The notes beneath the pieces were generated by a model that worked only from the letters and a program-made list of their open reading frames with translations, was not told the DNA's origin and ran no database searches. DNA of 64,000 nt from Armillaria gallica (Eukaryota > Basidiomycota > Agaricomycetes > Agaricales > Physalacriaceae): NCBI GenBank assembly GCA_037576215.1, contig JBANDB010000001.1, positions 1,798,001 through 1,862,000 on the forward strand. The letters run 5' to 3'. Positions 45,892 through 58,522 of the stretch are shown here, one piece after another. The position numbers and the translations under genes are program-made. Positions within the stretch are counted from its first letter, which is position 1, and each line of letters starts with the position of its first letter.

Positions 45892-48421
45892 ATGTCCGTC
45901 CCCGATAAGCACGACGTCGAGTCTGAAAAGCATGGAGGCGACTCTGCACCTAGTGTCGTCCTTCAAGGTCAGGAAGACGTAACAGACGTCGACCTCGCGA
46001 CGTTCCACGAACTACACGCAGGTAGATTGGTCATTGATCCAGCGTACGAGCCTCTCCTCTACAACTATTATCCCCTTCCGACGATCTAACACGTTTACAG
46101 GGAGGCGAAAATCGAGTTCGGCGAGACCTTTACCTCCAAGCTCAAGCTCTCTCGCGATGGGACCAAAGTCTTGTGGCCCCAACCGACTGATTCACCACGC
46201 GATCCCCAGAACTGGACTGACGCACGCAAGAGTATTCACCTCTTCATCGTCACGCTGGCCTCCATTGTTCCAGACTTTGACAGTGGCATAGGTGAGAGCC
46301 CTCGCTTACTGCTTAGCAATTCCGAGCTCACATCTTCTCGCAGGGATTGCATCCATCTTTCGGCTTGCTGAGCAATATAATACTACGACCGGAGTGATCA
46401 ACAATTTGACATCAAAGTTGGTCTTCTTTCGTTTGATGCGTTTTTATTGGTGGGCTGAAATAACAACGCGTTCAGTTGGAGCATCTTTCTCTTGGGTCCG
46501 TCCACAATAATGTATGTCCTCATGACCAATCCAGGCTAATACCCAGTTCAAAGGATGGGGAGGCATATTCGCTGTCTTCCTCATTCGTCGCTACGGGCGC
46601 CTTCCAATTCTATTTTGGTCCCAGGTGAGGATAAAATTAGCATAAACCTTATTCATTTAAGCGCTTCGCTGATGTGTTGCCCCATCAAAATAGGTCTTCG
46701 CTCTTGGGTTCCTCGTGGGGTGTACATTCGCGCCCAATCTGGCAACATTTGCTGGTCAGAAGTTCAGCTTTATTGTTACTCTTCTGGATTAAAGATATTC
46801 TCTAAGGAATGAGATGTTTGACGGCTTTCTTCGGGTTAGTGCGTTCTCTGCCTTTCTTGCCGTACTAAACGCGTTCCGATAGAACTGCGCCTCAAGTTGC
46901 AGTATGCTTGATTCTTGTGCTTGTATCCTCTAAAGACTGAGCCGTTCTCAAAGGGATTGTATATCGTCACAGATCTATATCCTTTTCACCTGCAAGCGCG
47001 GAAGGTAGAGTTACAGAATAACTCGGTTTTGGTTTCTCACCTTTGACCTAGCTCAACTTCTGGACAATGGGATTCATCGTCTCCCCATTCCTCTCTCCGT
47101 TCGCCTTCGGCTTCCTTGTCGCCAGACAAAGCTGGAGATGGGCCTATGGAATTGGTTGCATCTACAGCGCCGTCGTATGTGTCCTAATCGCCCTTTTCTT
47201 GGATGAAACGTATGCAATGTCCCTATTATCCATCCATTACTACTAAATACGTACTAGAATGTACGACCGAACCGTAAAACCCATTCCAGAACCGCCGACC
47301 TCAGGGCTTCGCTATAGAATCGAAACACTCGTAGGCTTAACCGGAATTAAAATGGCCAGGTACCGAGTATCTTGGACGGAGTCGATTCTCTCACCTATCA
47401 ATGTCGTATGGCGGCCTCACCTTCTCGGGATTCTGCTCTTTGAAGGTATCCTATTTGGGTTTGGCATTGGTATCAACGTGCGGGGTTGAATTCGGCCCTT
47501 TCGATTTGTTTTGATTATTTTTCTTACAGGTCACGAATGCTGTGTTCTTGGGAAGCCCTGCTCCAGTTGGGTTTGGGTGGAGCCAGGACGCTATCGCTGG
47601 AGCATATGGTACACCGATCGTAGGTTCCTATCCTGTTCGTCTCATCCCCACAACTCAGTTTATAGGTATCTGTGCTTTTGGGTGAACTGATCGGTCGGTA
47701 TACGAATGATTGGATAATGAACATGAGTATCAGACGCAATCATGGTGTTTTCGAGGCTGAGAGTCGTCTTTGGTGAGTCTGTATTCTTGGATGTTATTCT
47801 GTTATATTGAGCAGATGAAAGGGCTTGTTATATCGCTCTGCCTCTGTACATTTGCGGTTTCGTTACCCTCGGCGCATCGATTCAGGATCATCTGAATACG
47901 GCTGGTATCATTATGGGCTGGGGCATTTCAGAGCTGGCTATTATGATCAACACCGTGGCTATATGTAAGTACTTGCTCCGATTTCATTGTTCTACTTGGA
48001 CCGATATGCTGCCAGATGCGTACTGCAATGACTGCTTCCCGAAACATCAAGGCGAAATCAGCGCTTTGATAAATCTAGCTCGTGTCCTCGGAGGTATGTA
48101 ATATCTAGTACTATACGGTTGCTATTTAGGTTCATAACCCGCTGTGATAAAGGGTTTGCGGTTGCTTATTTTCAAGTTCCTTGGGCAGAAAAACATGGTG
48201 CTCTCCAGACATTTGGTTGCGAAGCCGCGTATGTGCAGTGGAAACAACGAAAATGAAATCATTCGCTCAACTTTTTTCTTTCGCCACCAGGATCGTAGCC
48301 GGCCTCTTCGTTCTCATTATACCTGCAATGCAGATATATGGACGGAGTTTACGAGTACGTAGGTCTTATCTATGGATACCCTTAGCCTCACCTTTTACAG
48401 GAACGGTTTTCGGTGGCTTGA
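45892..48421 (+). CDS. MFS transporter, copy 2
   Basis: It starts MSVPDKHDVESEKHGGDSAP and has the same exon plan as copy 1. Landmarks are DGTKVLWPQPTDSPRDPQNW, IFRLAEQYNTTTGVINNLTS, MARYRVSWTESILSPINVVW, NAVFLGSPAPVGFGWSQDAI and MIINTVAIY-type helix ELAIMINTVAIY. It ends RERFSVA and stops at 48419-48421. About twelve membrane segments are expected. The donor after NNLTS is GTTGGT rather than the GTGGGT of copies 1 and 3, and the intron after TAPQV is diverged, but neither breaks the frame. It lies downstream of the A-T-R, DUF202 and DUF1770-like genes. Likely a drug or metabolite exporter; substrate unknown. Confidence 0.8.
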
Positions 48422-50260
48422 TTTATAACTAAGTATACAGGGCTATGTGCATGTCGATGACGCTCACTCCAGAATGTAATTACTATGTTTACTAGTCTCG
48501 GAAGATTGATCCTGCTATTGGCTCCAGGAATCAGTAGAAATTCCGAATGTTTTATTTTGACTGATACATATATTCACGAAGTAATGTGGGGGGGAGTTGT
48601 CAACAGATTCATAACGGCGTAAGGAGGTTTTCCTGGCATACTCATTGTCGTTGTAAGGACTATTGTCGGTGCACTACCGGGTTAAGTAAACTTGTTGTTA
48701 TTCCGAGCTTACGTCTAGCTCTCTTTAACATGATATCGCCGACACTTTACGCGCTGGCGAATCGTTCAGCCTGTGCCCACGTTTTGCTTCCATCCCCTTA
48801 GGTCTTTTAAGCTGCTCGATTGTACGGCGGAGGTAGCGAATGCAGGAGAAAGCGCAACGTGCATGGACCTGGAGATCATGAAGCCGAATTTTGTGCATGC
48901 ACTGTAGGACAGCGGGGAGATATTGTAGCCACCGGTGGCAACGCAACCGTTGGTGAGGGAGAAGGTGTGAGGAGGAGTTATCGAGCACCAAGGTCTGATT
49001 TATAGGCGAGCCCTATTTGAGCTCCCTGAGTCAAAGCGAGTAGTCGCCGATGCCCTCCGCCCACAACGATCCTCCATTCACGGTATCGACAGCTCATCCG
49101 GTATGCATCCAGCCTTTCAGAGCACCAGAAGTGCCGTCATCAGTTGTTGTGAACAAGACCGAGTCTGGCATGAGGATGCGCGCATCTGCTCCTGTGGTCG
49201 TCAGAACGCCAGACATGAGAACGTATGCTGGGAGCCCCATCCGTCAAAATGGCCCTCCTTCAGCGATATCGGCGCTTCATCCGGGTACACATCCGTCCTT
49301 CCATGCCACCATCGGAGTCACCATCAGCTCTTGAGCACGAGATCGAATCCATTGCGATACGGAATCTCGCTGAGAAACCCTCGGATTGCAATTGTTTGAT
49401 GAGTCTTGAGCAAGTGGTGTGGAAGCCATCAGGATGGTCTGGACAGCAGGATGTCGATAATGGCCGATGAAATCCCTAGGTGAGATTGAAGCGAGCGGAG
49501 AATGAAGGAGAGTCGCTGGCGAGAGTGTGAGACAATTTCGACATTGCCAGAGTGTTGGGCAACGGCCGACGACATCGGCAGGCCAGAGGGCTTCGAAGTA
49601 CGAGATGAAATGGGAGACGACGTCAATGGTGTCCTGGGAGATAACGGGGGGAAACAGGACAGATAGAGGCCGGAAACAATGGACATAAGAACATCTGGGT
49701 ATCGTCCCACATCACTGGAAAAGATGGCACGCAGTCGACTTGACATTGTCGACGGGTGTCCTTCGTGGATCATGATGAAGAGGAAAAGTGCCACGGAAGG
49801 GGCTTCGCCATGGTGGTTGGAGGAAGAAATCACGAGGCACCATTTATCCCATTCGATCGGATCAAGATCCTTACATTGTTGGCTAGGCTACCATCACATC
49901 TCCTACATCGTAAATCATGGTGCGTCCAGTCTCTATACTGCATCCATTGTCTCGTGCTCACCATACAACAGGTGTTATTCTCGAGACCAGACGTTTAGGA
50001 TTCGGGCTGTAACAACGTTCTGACAAAGTAACCGGCAGTGCTCAAGACTTTGCCAGGTATCGACTCCGAAGAAGCTCAATGTTCGTGTAGCCACGAGTTT
50101 GCCCTGTATCAATGTCATGGACTCGTATGTGCCGTGGCTTGCCAGTGGCCGACCTTCAAGTAGGGAGACGAATGGGATGGAACGCCCCATCTGACCTACG
50201 TAACGCAGCGCCATGAGATTCTCCCTGGCGCATGCTTTTCATAGCAACTTTGAGCCGAGC
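48422..50260. other. Gap between MFS copies 2 and 3, with an unrecognised minus-strand frame
   Basis: The first 350 bases repeat the 3' flank of MFS copy 1. Between 49000 and 50000 there is a minus-strand frame of 134 codons (49429-49833; SRLRAIFSSDVGRYPDVLMS and HSRQRLSFILRSLQSHLG) that looks somewhat protein-like, but I do not recognise it and could not extend it by splicing. From about 50165 the sequence repeats the promoter of MFS copy 2. Confidence 0.4.
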
Positions 50261-50268
50261 ATATATAT
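50261..50268 (+). promoter_or_regulatory. TATA-like element of MFS copy 3
   Basis: ATATATAT follows GAGCCGAGC about 70 bases before the start, matching the copy 2 promoter. Confidence 0.5.
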
Positions 50269-50337
50269 CCTCACTACGAACCTGGCCGTTCTTTATTGGG
50301 ACCTTGTGCCGGTACCAATACCAACAACAACACCATC

Positions 50338-52851
50338 ATGTCCGTCCCCGATAAGCACGACGTCGATTCTGAGAAGCATGCAGGCGACTCTGTGCCCAAT
50401 GTCGTCCTCCAGGAAGAAGATGTCGATCTCGCGACGTTCCACGAACTACACGCAGGTAGATTGGTCATTGATCCAGCGTACGAACCTCTCCTCTTCAACT
50501 ATTCTCCTCACATCCAACTATTTGACACGTTCACAGAGAAGCCAAAGCCGAGTTTGGCGAGGTTTTTGCCTCTAAGCTCAAGCTCTCTCGCGATGGAACC
50601 AAAGTCTTATGGCCCCAACCGACCGATTCAGCACGCGATCCCCAGAACTGGACTGACACTCGCAAGAGCATCCACCTCTTCATCGTCACGCTGGCCGCCA
50701 TTGTTCCAGACTTTGACGGCGGCATAGGTGAGAGCTTTTGCCTAGTGTTTAGTGACTTTTTTGCCCTTATAACCTCTTCTCGCAGGAATTGCGGCCATCT
50801 TTCGGCTCGCCGAGCAATATAACACTACAACCGGAGTGATCAACAATTTGACAGCAAAGTGGGTATCAACTTCTTTCGTTGCGTAAGTCATTATTTGCTG
50901 GGCTAATAGCGACGCGTTTAGTTGGAGCATCTTTCTCTTGGGTACGTCCACAATACATGTCCTCGTCACCAATACGGGCTAACACCCAATTTAAAGGATG
51001 GGGGGGCATATTCGCTGTCGTGCTCATTCGCCGCTATGGTCGCCTTCCAGTTTTATTTTGGTCGCAGGTGAGAATAAGCTTTATTTATGGGGGCGTTCTC
51101 TTGACCATCAAAACAGGTCCTCGCTCTTGGCTTCCTCGTGGGATGTACATTCGCTCCCAATCTGGCAACATTCGCTGGTAAGAATTTCAGCTTTGTTGTT
51201 AATCTTCTGAATTAAAGATAATCTCCCAGGAATGAAATGTTTGACGGCTTTCTTCGGGTCAGTACGGTGTCTACCTTTTCTTCCTGGACTGAACACATTC
51301 CTGCAGAACCGTACCTCAAGTCACGGTATGGAATATCAATTGATTCTTATGCTTGCATCCTCTAAGAAATTCTCAAAGGGATTGTATGTCGTCACGGATC
51401 TATATCCTTTTCACCTGCAAGCTCGGAAGGTAGAGTTACAGAATATCTTCTCTGTTTTTATTTCACGCGTTCTACCTAGCTCAACATCTGGACAACGGGA
51501 TTCATCATTTCACCATTCCTCTCTCCGTTCGCGTTCGGCTTCCTTGTCGCCCGGCAAAGCTGGAGGTGGGCCTACGGGATCGGTTGCATCTACAGCGCCG
51601 TCGTATGTGTCCTAATCGCCCTTTTCTTGGACGAAACGTATGCAATGTCCCTATTGTTCTCCCATCCGTACTAAATCCCTACTAGAATGTACGACCGAAC
51701 CGTGAAACCCATCCCAGAGCCTCCCACCTCAGGGTTCCGTTGTAGAATCGAAACACTTGTTGGCATCACCGGGATTAAAATGGCCAGGTACCGAGTATCT
51801 TGGACGGAATCAATTCTCTCACCCATAAATGTCGTATGGCGGCCTCATCTTCTTGGGATTTTGCTCTTCGAGGGTATCCTATTTGGGTTTGGCATTGGTA
51901 TCAACGTGCGGTGTTGGCCTCGGTCCTTACCACCTGTTTTGACTGTTTTCTCTCTTAGGTCACGAATGCTGTGTTCTTGGGAAGCCCTGCTCCAGTTGGG
52001 TTTGGGTGGAGCCAGGATGCTATCGCTGGAGCATACGGTACACCGATCGTAGGTTCCTATCCTATTCGCCTCGTCCCCACAGCTGAAGTCGTAGGTATCT
52101 GCACTTTTGGGTGAACTGATCGGTTGGTATACGAATGATTGGATCATGAACATGAGTATCAGACGCAATCATGGTGTTTTTGAAGCTGAGAGTCGTCTTT
52201 GGTGAGTCTATATTCTTAGACGTTATTCCGTTATATTGAGCAGATGAAAGGGCTTGTTATATCGCTCTGCCTCTGTATATATGCGGATTCGTCACCCTCG
52301 GCGCATCGATTCAGAACCATCTGAATACGGGTGCTGTTATCATGGGCTGGGGCATTGCAGAGCTGGCTATTATGATCAACACCGTGGCTATATGTAAGTA
52401 CTTGCTCAGATTTCGTTGTTCTACTTGGACTGATATCTGCCAGATGCGTACTGCAATGACTGCTTCCCGAAACACCAAGGTGAAATCAGCGCTTTGATAA
52501 ATCTAGCGCGTGTCCTCGGAGGTATGTAATATTGAGTACTATACAGTTGCTATTTAGGTTCATAATCCGGTGTGATAAAGGGTTTGCGGTTGCTTATTTT
52601 CAAGTTCCTTGGGCAGAAAAACATAGTGCTCTCCAGACATTTGGTTGCGAAGCCGCGTATGTTCAGTGGAAACAACGAAAATGAAATCATTCGCTCAACT
52701 TTTTTCTTTCCCCACCAGAATTGTGGCGGGCCTCTTCGTTCTCATTATACCTGCAATGCAGATATATGGACGGAGTTTACGAGTACGTAGGTCTTATCTA
52801 TGGATATTCTTGACCTCACCCTTGTGACAGGAACGGTTTTCGGTGGCTTGA
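50338..52851 (+). CDS. MFS transporter, copy 3
   Basis: It starts MSVPDKHDVDSEKHAGDSVP. The exons match copies 1 and 2: HELHAGRLVIDPA, IRRYGRLPVLFWSQV, WRWAYGIGCIYSAVVCVLIA, LLFEGILFGFGIGINV, GASIQNHLNTGAVIMGWGIA and AGLFVLIIPAMQIYGRSLR, ending RERFSVA at 52849-52851. The donor after the NWSIFLLG exon is a canonical GTACGT here but GTCCGT in copies 1 and 2. No frame break seen. Its 5' flank is shared with copy 2 only from about 170 bases before the start, so the 2-to-3 duplication included a shorter promoter than the 1-to-2 event. Predicted exporter. Confidence 0.8.
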
Positions 52852-53557
52852 TTTATAACTAAGTATATATGTACATGACGATCATAATGCCCACTCAGAA
52901 TGTAATTCCCGTGTTAACTAGTCTTTGTAGATTTACTCTCCGAATGTTTTTATTTTGACTGGCTGGCACCGATACTTATAAGCACACGAAGCAATGGTCA
53001 TCAGATTCATAACGGCGGGGGCCGTAAAGAGGTTTGTCAATCATTGTCACTGTAAGGACTCTTGTCAATGAACTACCCGGTTAAACTTGTCGTTGTTCCG
53101 AGCTTATGTCTGGCTCTCTTTAATATGATATGGCCAGCACTATTCGTACATCGTCTATTTTTCTGCTATAGAGCGGATTCGTGTGCACCTGTGCGGTTGC
53201 GTTGAGAGGACGCAGCTCAGAACGTATATTATCGTCGGGCCGACAAGCCGCCTACTCGTTGTTTCTCACTCTCATGCGCATTCTTAGCATAGGTACTTCG
53301 TTTCGATAGACAATGACCTAGCCTATTTCCAGTCACCCGATGTTCATCCACGGCCGTCGAACGCGTGGCGACGGTCCCATGGTAGGGAGGTGATCTCCGT
53401 TTCCACTTGCAGGGCGAAACCTCTGGACTCTTTGATATCCGTTCCTCAGCTCTCTTTTGACAGAGAGTATTTCTGTATCTGCATCTGGACAAGAAACTTG
53501 GGTAGATTGAATACGAGCCTAGTAGGTCACATAATTCACCGCTTCACCGCTTACTAG
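52852..53557. other. Gap downstream of MFS copy 3
   Basis: The first 300 bases are the diverged 3' flank shared by the MFS copies. The rest shows no gene apart from the sequence leading into a galactanase remnant. Confidence 0.4.
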
Positions 53558-53833
53558 ATGTCCGACATTCAGACTGTCTTGGAGGACTTATCTGACGACC
53601 ACGGGGTTGGTCTTTTCTGCTGGGAGCCTGGTTGGATTGGCAATGCCGGTTAGTCATTCGAATCATCATTTTATCTTAACCTTGCAAAACATCCTCCCAG
53701 CTCTTGGTTCGTCTTGCGAAGTGAGTATTCTTGGATCTTTACCACCGGCTTATCCGTACTGATTGCTCTTCTAGGACAACCTTTTAGTGAATGGCTCAGG
53801 CCCAGCCAGAGATTCTATGCCGGTGTTTGGTAG
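53558..53833 (+). pseudogene. 3' remnant of a GH53 arabinogalactan endo-beta-1,4-galactanase
   Basis: Three small exon-like pieces join in order: MSDIQTVLEDLSDDHGVGLF + CWEPGWIGNAG; then ALGSSCE; then DNLLVNGSGPARDSMPVFG before TAG. The pattern VL.DL....G.G...WEP.WIGNAG followed by LGS.C.DNLLV is the C-terminal end of fungal GH53 galactanases, secreted enzymes that cut galactan side chains of pectin. The introns between pieces are still GT..AG. The N-terminal 270 or so residues, including the catalytic glutamates, are missing upstream, where MFS 3' flank begins. I therefore read it as a truncated gene end left at a rearrangement breakpoint. Confidence 0.65.
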
Positions 53834-54008
53834 CTAAAATTACTAGACATATCTGAGATCCGCAGACCACAACACTTGAGTCCGACGTCAGATCGGGAAA
53901 GGTCTAATGACGATCCAGGTGATGTCATAACTTCAAACTACTTATAATATAAGCGAAGCGACACTGGTTTGAACGGGACACAATTATCGACCACCGAAGA
54001 CTTTCAGA

Positions 54009-54359
54009 ATGGCTAGCAAAACGAGACCTAGATTAGTATGTCACGCCATTCTGTCATCACCTGTCATTTTTACCTACAAGACCACTAGGCATTCGCAGTC
54101 GCTGGTGGTATCACACTCACAGTCGCAGCTATGCTTATGATGCAGCAGGATACAAAGGCAAAGGAAGGCCCTGCATCCATATATAGTGAGCTACTCCGAT
54201 TCCAAGTTTACGGCTGCAACTCATGGTCTGATAGAACCCAATGAAACACACGGCCCGAATGGCTCGGACCTCAAGTTGAACTCTACAGACATAAACCAAG
54301 TCGTTGAAGGAAAGTCTAGAGGAGATCAAGAACCGCAAGCAGTGGGAAAACCGCGCTGA
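54009..54359 (+). CDS. Small single-pass membrane protein (about 82 residues), unknown
   Basis: Exons 54009-54035, 54089-54185 and 54235-54359 join in frame (introns GTATGT..CTAG and GTGAGC..ATAG). They give MASKTRPRL, then AFAVAGGITLTVAAMLMMQQ as one hydrophobic segment, then a polar tail. In the last exon another frame reads ESLEEIKNRKQWENRAEQTA, which looks more like a helical protein end, so an intron or frame may be misread. The size and layout resemble small mitochondrial assembly factors, but no motif confirms this. Confidence 0.45.
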
Positions 54360-55193
54360 ACAAACCGCTTTTCATGTCAACGATATCACTACAGTAACGT
54401 GTCATTAAAATATCGTGCGGGCGATGCTACATGTGTGATCAGTGCTATAGGTTCACCTGTTATGAGTTCACTATATTTATCGAGTATCGAATGACACACA
54501 CACTACTTCCTGAATATGGATTCTACCTTTGGAGCAACTCCAAGTGAAAATGCCGGGTTGTGTCGGGCATTGTTGAGTTGAAGGATGATTCGGATTAGGA
54601 TACTTAGATTCCAGGCATCTCAACGTGTCTTCTTAGGCTGTTAACAAGGCCTTCTCCTGTAAAGCATTTGAAGAGCAGGTTTGTATATCTGGATCGCAGT
54701 CACGTAAGTACTATCGTAGTCGGAGGATGGTTCGGCATAACGGTCCGATCATCCGATCAATCCTTTTTTTTGGACGCAACAATTGCTTGACAATTGCCAA
54801 CAAGGACTGAACAATGCATGTTGGGCTTATCACCCTCGCACTTTCAATGAAAGATTGTTACTTTTCATGGAGCTGGATTCTTCTTCTTCACGCGTTCCTC
54901 TAGCTACCAAATGTTCTGATAATGGCGACTTCTAGAAACTCGACTCCAAGTTTCCAACCTTGCGCTGTTTGTCGCCTCGTTTTCTACCACTTTTGCTGTT
55001 TGTGAGTCCCACATTGAACCTCGCACTAGTATAGAAACTGAATTTAACTAGCTCCATGTAGCCTGCCTATCATCGGCTAACATAAGATGTTATCTATTGG
55101 CGGCCCGTCCGGGTCGGCCACAACTTGCTTCCAGAAGCATGTAGAGTCACGGAAAGCTAGGGATATCATCTGCAGACCTTGGAGAAGAACGAC
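54360..55193. other. Intergenic stretch, no gene seen
   Basis: No open frame above about 40 codons with recognisable content. The region should carry the promoter of the GH29 gene. Confidence 0.5.
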
Positions 55194-58100
55194 ATGTATC
55201 GATTTTCGCTCCTGTGCCTCGCCGGCGTTGTTGCTAGTCTTCAAACGAATGTCGACTTGACACCTTATCTCAACAACAAGGCTGCATCGACAGAGGGACA
55301 CCTTGCAAGCTTTGATGGGCATAATGGATCGTATCCAGCAGAATATCTACCATCTGGGACCCTGATCGATCAGTCCATACTTGTGCGTAAAGTGCTTCCA
55401 CTATCATCTGCAGCAAACTGACTGTTGACCAGTATGCTCTGCCTAACTTTTCTGATATTACCATTAACGACAACATTAACTGCAGCGGACAAACAATCAG
55501 TGTTCCTCCAGGGAAATACCACTCGTTCAACTTTCTCGGTGCAACCGATGGAACATCCTATGTCAATGGCGAATTTACGGCCCTGTATGACGACAGCACC
55601 ACGGAATCTCTAGGTTTCGTCGTGGCGCCGTGGTGGTTTCAGAATCCTTCCAATGGGTACGTGCATTATCTCAGCGTAAATGCGTGTAAACAATGAACTA
55701 TGATAGACCCATAACTGCACCCTTCTTGAATATGGGCTTGTCGAACGGAACCACGTTCAGAAACTGTGTGTCCAGGTCGTATCTGGGGTGAAGAACCGGG
55801 AGGTATCTGACTCAACCTAGATAACATCACCCGAATGTTCACTTTCCAGCACCATACTGATAACGCTAAGGTTCTCACCGGTGTAGTCTTGCCGAAGTCA
55901 GTGACCTTCGTGTTTTCTATAGGCGCCCATTTGAGATTCCTCCACGCAGCGACACAGGAACTTCACAGCTTACTGGTGTTGTCAGTATTCACGTGTTCGC
56001 CATAACCCTCATCTCTGCAGACAAGCCTTCCTCTGTTCAACGTCCTTCTTTATACATTCAAAACGTGCGAAGCACAACCAAGTAAGTCTTCGCCTCCTTC
56101 TCTGACTCATATCGAGGCTAATTCTGTAACAGATTTCGAATCTTGGATGAAAAACAAATTCAACTTTTCGAAATCACACTTAACAACTTTGCCCCTAGTA
56201 CAGCGGGCGTCGAGGCTTGGATTACACGCGATACGAGTGTAGTGGTTGCCTCCGATTCTTTGGATACGGTCATTCCAGGCATTGTTAGACGCCTGCGAGG
56301 AGGTGATCAGGTTCGCATTTTGGTAGGTGTAGTAAACAAGGACGGTGTCAAGCCAGGCACCCCAATCTCTGACGTCCAAATCCTCATCGACGGCCGACCT
56401 GTGGGGAAACAATGGGATGCCATCGCTGGTATCCCCGATTTCTACACTGGAGACGACAGCTTGATGACCCATGAAAGCGCCGAGTGGTTCGATAATGCAA
56501 AATTCGGTCTTTTTGTCCACTGGGGTACGGCTCAAGTTTCGTGTTCTGAACCCTGTCATTGTCTGACAACAATAAATGTTAGGCATTTATTCCGTCCCCG
56601 CATGGACTGTATCCGGGACACAGTACGCAGAATGGTATTGGTATTGGCAGCATAATCCCGCCAATGAATCCTCTGCGGTGTGGACCCATCACAAAGAAGT
56701 ATACGGAGAGGACTTCCTCTACGACGACTTCTTCCCAGATTTCACTGCAAGCGAATTTAATGCGACAGACTTTGTCCAGTTCGTCGTCGATATAGGTGCC
56801 AGATATTTTGTATGCTTTCTTTATTGATCGCTTGTTTTTGGCTGTCTGCTCATCAAAACGGCCCTGTGAAGGTCATCACTACCAAGCACCACGATGGCTT
56901 TGCGCTGTTCGACACCGGGAATTCCTCGAATAGGAACTCTCTCCTGTATGGACCAAAGTACGTCAAAGTCCGTACGTCGGATGACCATCCTCTTCTGATA
57001 TTGCTTCTAGACGTGATCTTATCGGCGAGATCGTGAACGTAACTAAAGCAACGCAGCCACAGTTACACACCGGAGTAAGTCGGCAGCTTCAACTGTTATT
57101 GATCTTCTTTCTCATTGGTACCCCAGTTGTACTTCTCCCTCCCGGAATGGTTTAATCCCGCTTTCGCAAAGTACGGTCATGCTGATGGAGGCGACGATCT
57201 GTATCACAGGCGGGGCGCGGAAGGAACTGTAAGACCCGAAAAGGACCATAGAGTTGTGTACACTGAAAACTTGGATAGCCCGGCTACAACATTCTTCAAC
57301 GCACTGGATTTGCTGGAGGTCTCGCGCAGTTCGTGCATCGTCTCTAATACACACGATAATAAAACCTCACACATTTTCTAGAAATGCATACAATTCAAGC
57401 GAGTACGAGCCGTACACAGGTTATGTGGAAGTGGAAGACTTTTTGCAAGATGTTATGAGACCACAGATGGAAGCGCTGTTCTATCAGTACGAGACTGATA
57501 TTCTATGGTGTGACATTGGTGGGCCAACTGTTTTCCCAGATATTGGTAGGGGTGGGATATACTCTTGTTTCTTTATACGCTAAGCCAAGAGACGGTAGCT
57601 CCAAGGTGGTTCAACTGGGCAAAAGAAAACGGTAGACACGTCATCGCAAATGCTCGATGCGGAGCGAACTATTCCGACTTTGATGTAAGCGCCTACAAAC
57701 TACGCAGCCAGTTTTTGCTAATTATTTTCAAAAGAACCCGGAATACACTGATACAACCCACTTGAGTACGTGCTCCCATTCCATTCGAAAAGCTTTTACC
57801 ACCGCATAACTAGAACTGCGAAAATGGGAATCGAGTGAGGGTTCAGATCCTTACTCGTATGGTTACAACCAAGATACCCCCGATGAGAATTACCGGAATG
57901 CAACGTATATTCTTCATTCATTGGTTGACATCGTGTCGAAGAATGGGAACTATCTCATCGATATTGGGCCTACGGCAAACGGGACGATCGTGTTCCCGTC
58001 GATGACTTCTTTGCTCAAAGTCGGAGAGTGGCTTGGGTTTGCGTAAGCCTTCATTTAAGCACGATGGTATCCAGTACTTATTCCACCTTGCTAGGGGAGA

Positions 58101-58447
58101 GGCAATCTATGACACGCAGTATTGGTATGTGACTGCCGAGGAAGACGACCTCCGCTTTGTGAGCCATCCGTCTCGGAGTTTATATGCTGCCACTGAGCCC
58201 AATCCAGACTACAAAGCCTGACGCTTTCTATATCACTTCTCTTTCTTATCCAACAGACGGGATGCTTCGCTCGATGTCTCCCCTTCCTTTGAAGGACGGC
58301 GACATAGCGACATTTCTAGGGCCCAATCAGAGTCAGAGGGAGCTAGCCTGGTCGTGCTCCGAGAACGGAGTTTTCGAGCTGCTTGTTGACGAAGAAGAAC
58401 TGGCGATGGTGCAAGACGTATGGGCCTTCAAGATCAAATATACCTAG
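55194..58447 (+). CDS. Secreted GH29 alpha-L-fucosidase
   Basis: GH29 enzymes remove terminal alpha-L-fucose from glycans by a retaining mechanism. The start is the ATG at 55194, with a signal peptide MYRFSLLCLAGVVASLQ. An N-terminal beta-rich region follows (about 330 residues; FVVAPWWFQNPSNG, WITRDTSVVVASDSLDTVIP). The catalytic domain starts HESAEWFDNAKFGLFVHWG, then YSVPAW, AEWYWYWQ, VITTKHHDGFALFDT, LYFSLPEWF and DILWCDIGGPTVFPDI, whose Asp is the expected nucleophile, then NGNYLIDIGPTANGTI. It ends VWAFKIKYT at 58447. Many short introns; the donors I checked keep frame. Several N-x-S/T sites fit secretion. The N-terminal extension before the catalytic domain is longer than in bacterial GH29 enzymes. 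It sits beside a galactanase remnant, so this end of the window may once have carried plant cell wall genes. Confidence 0.82.
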
Positions 58448-58522
58448 CTGATCGTGTAAATGAACTACTTAGTATTCCAATGAGATGAGTAATAATGTTA
58501 CAAGCCTAATCAATACAATCAT

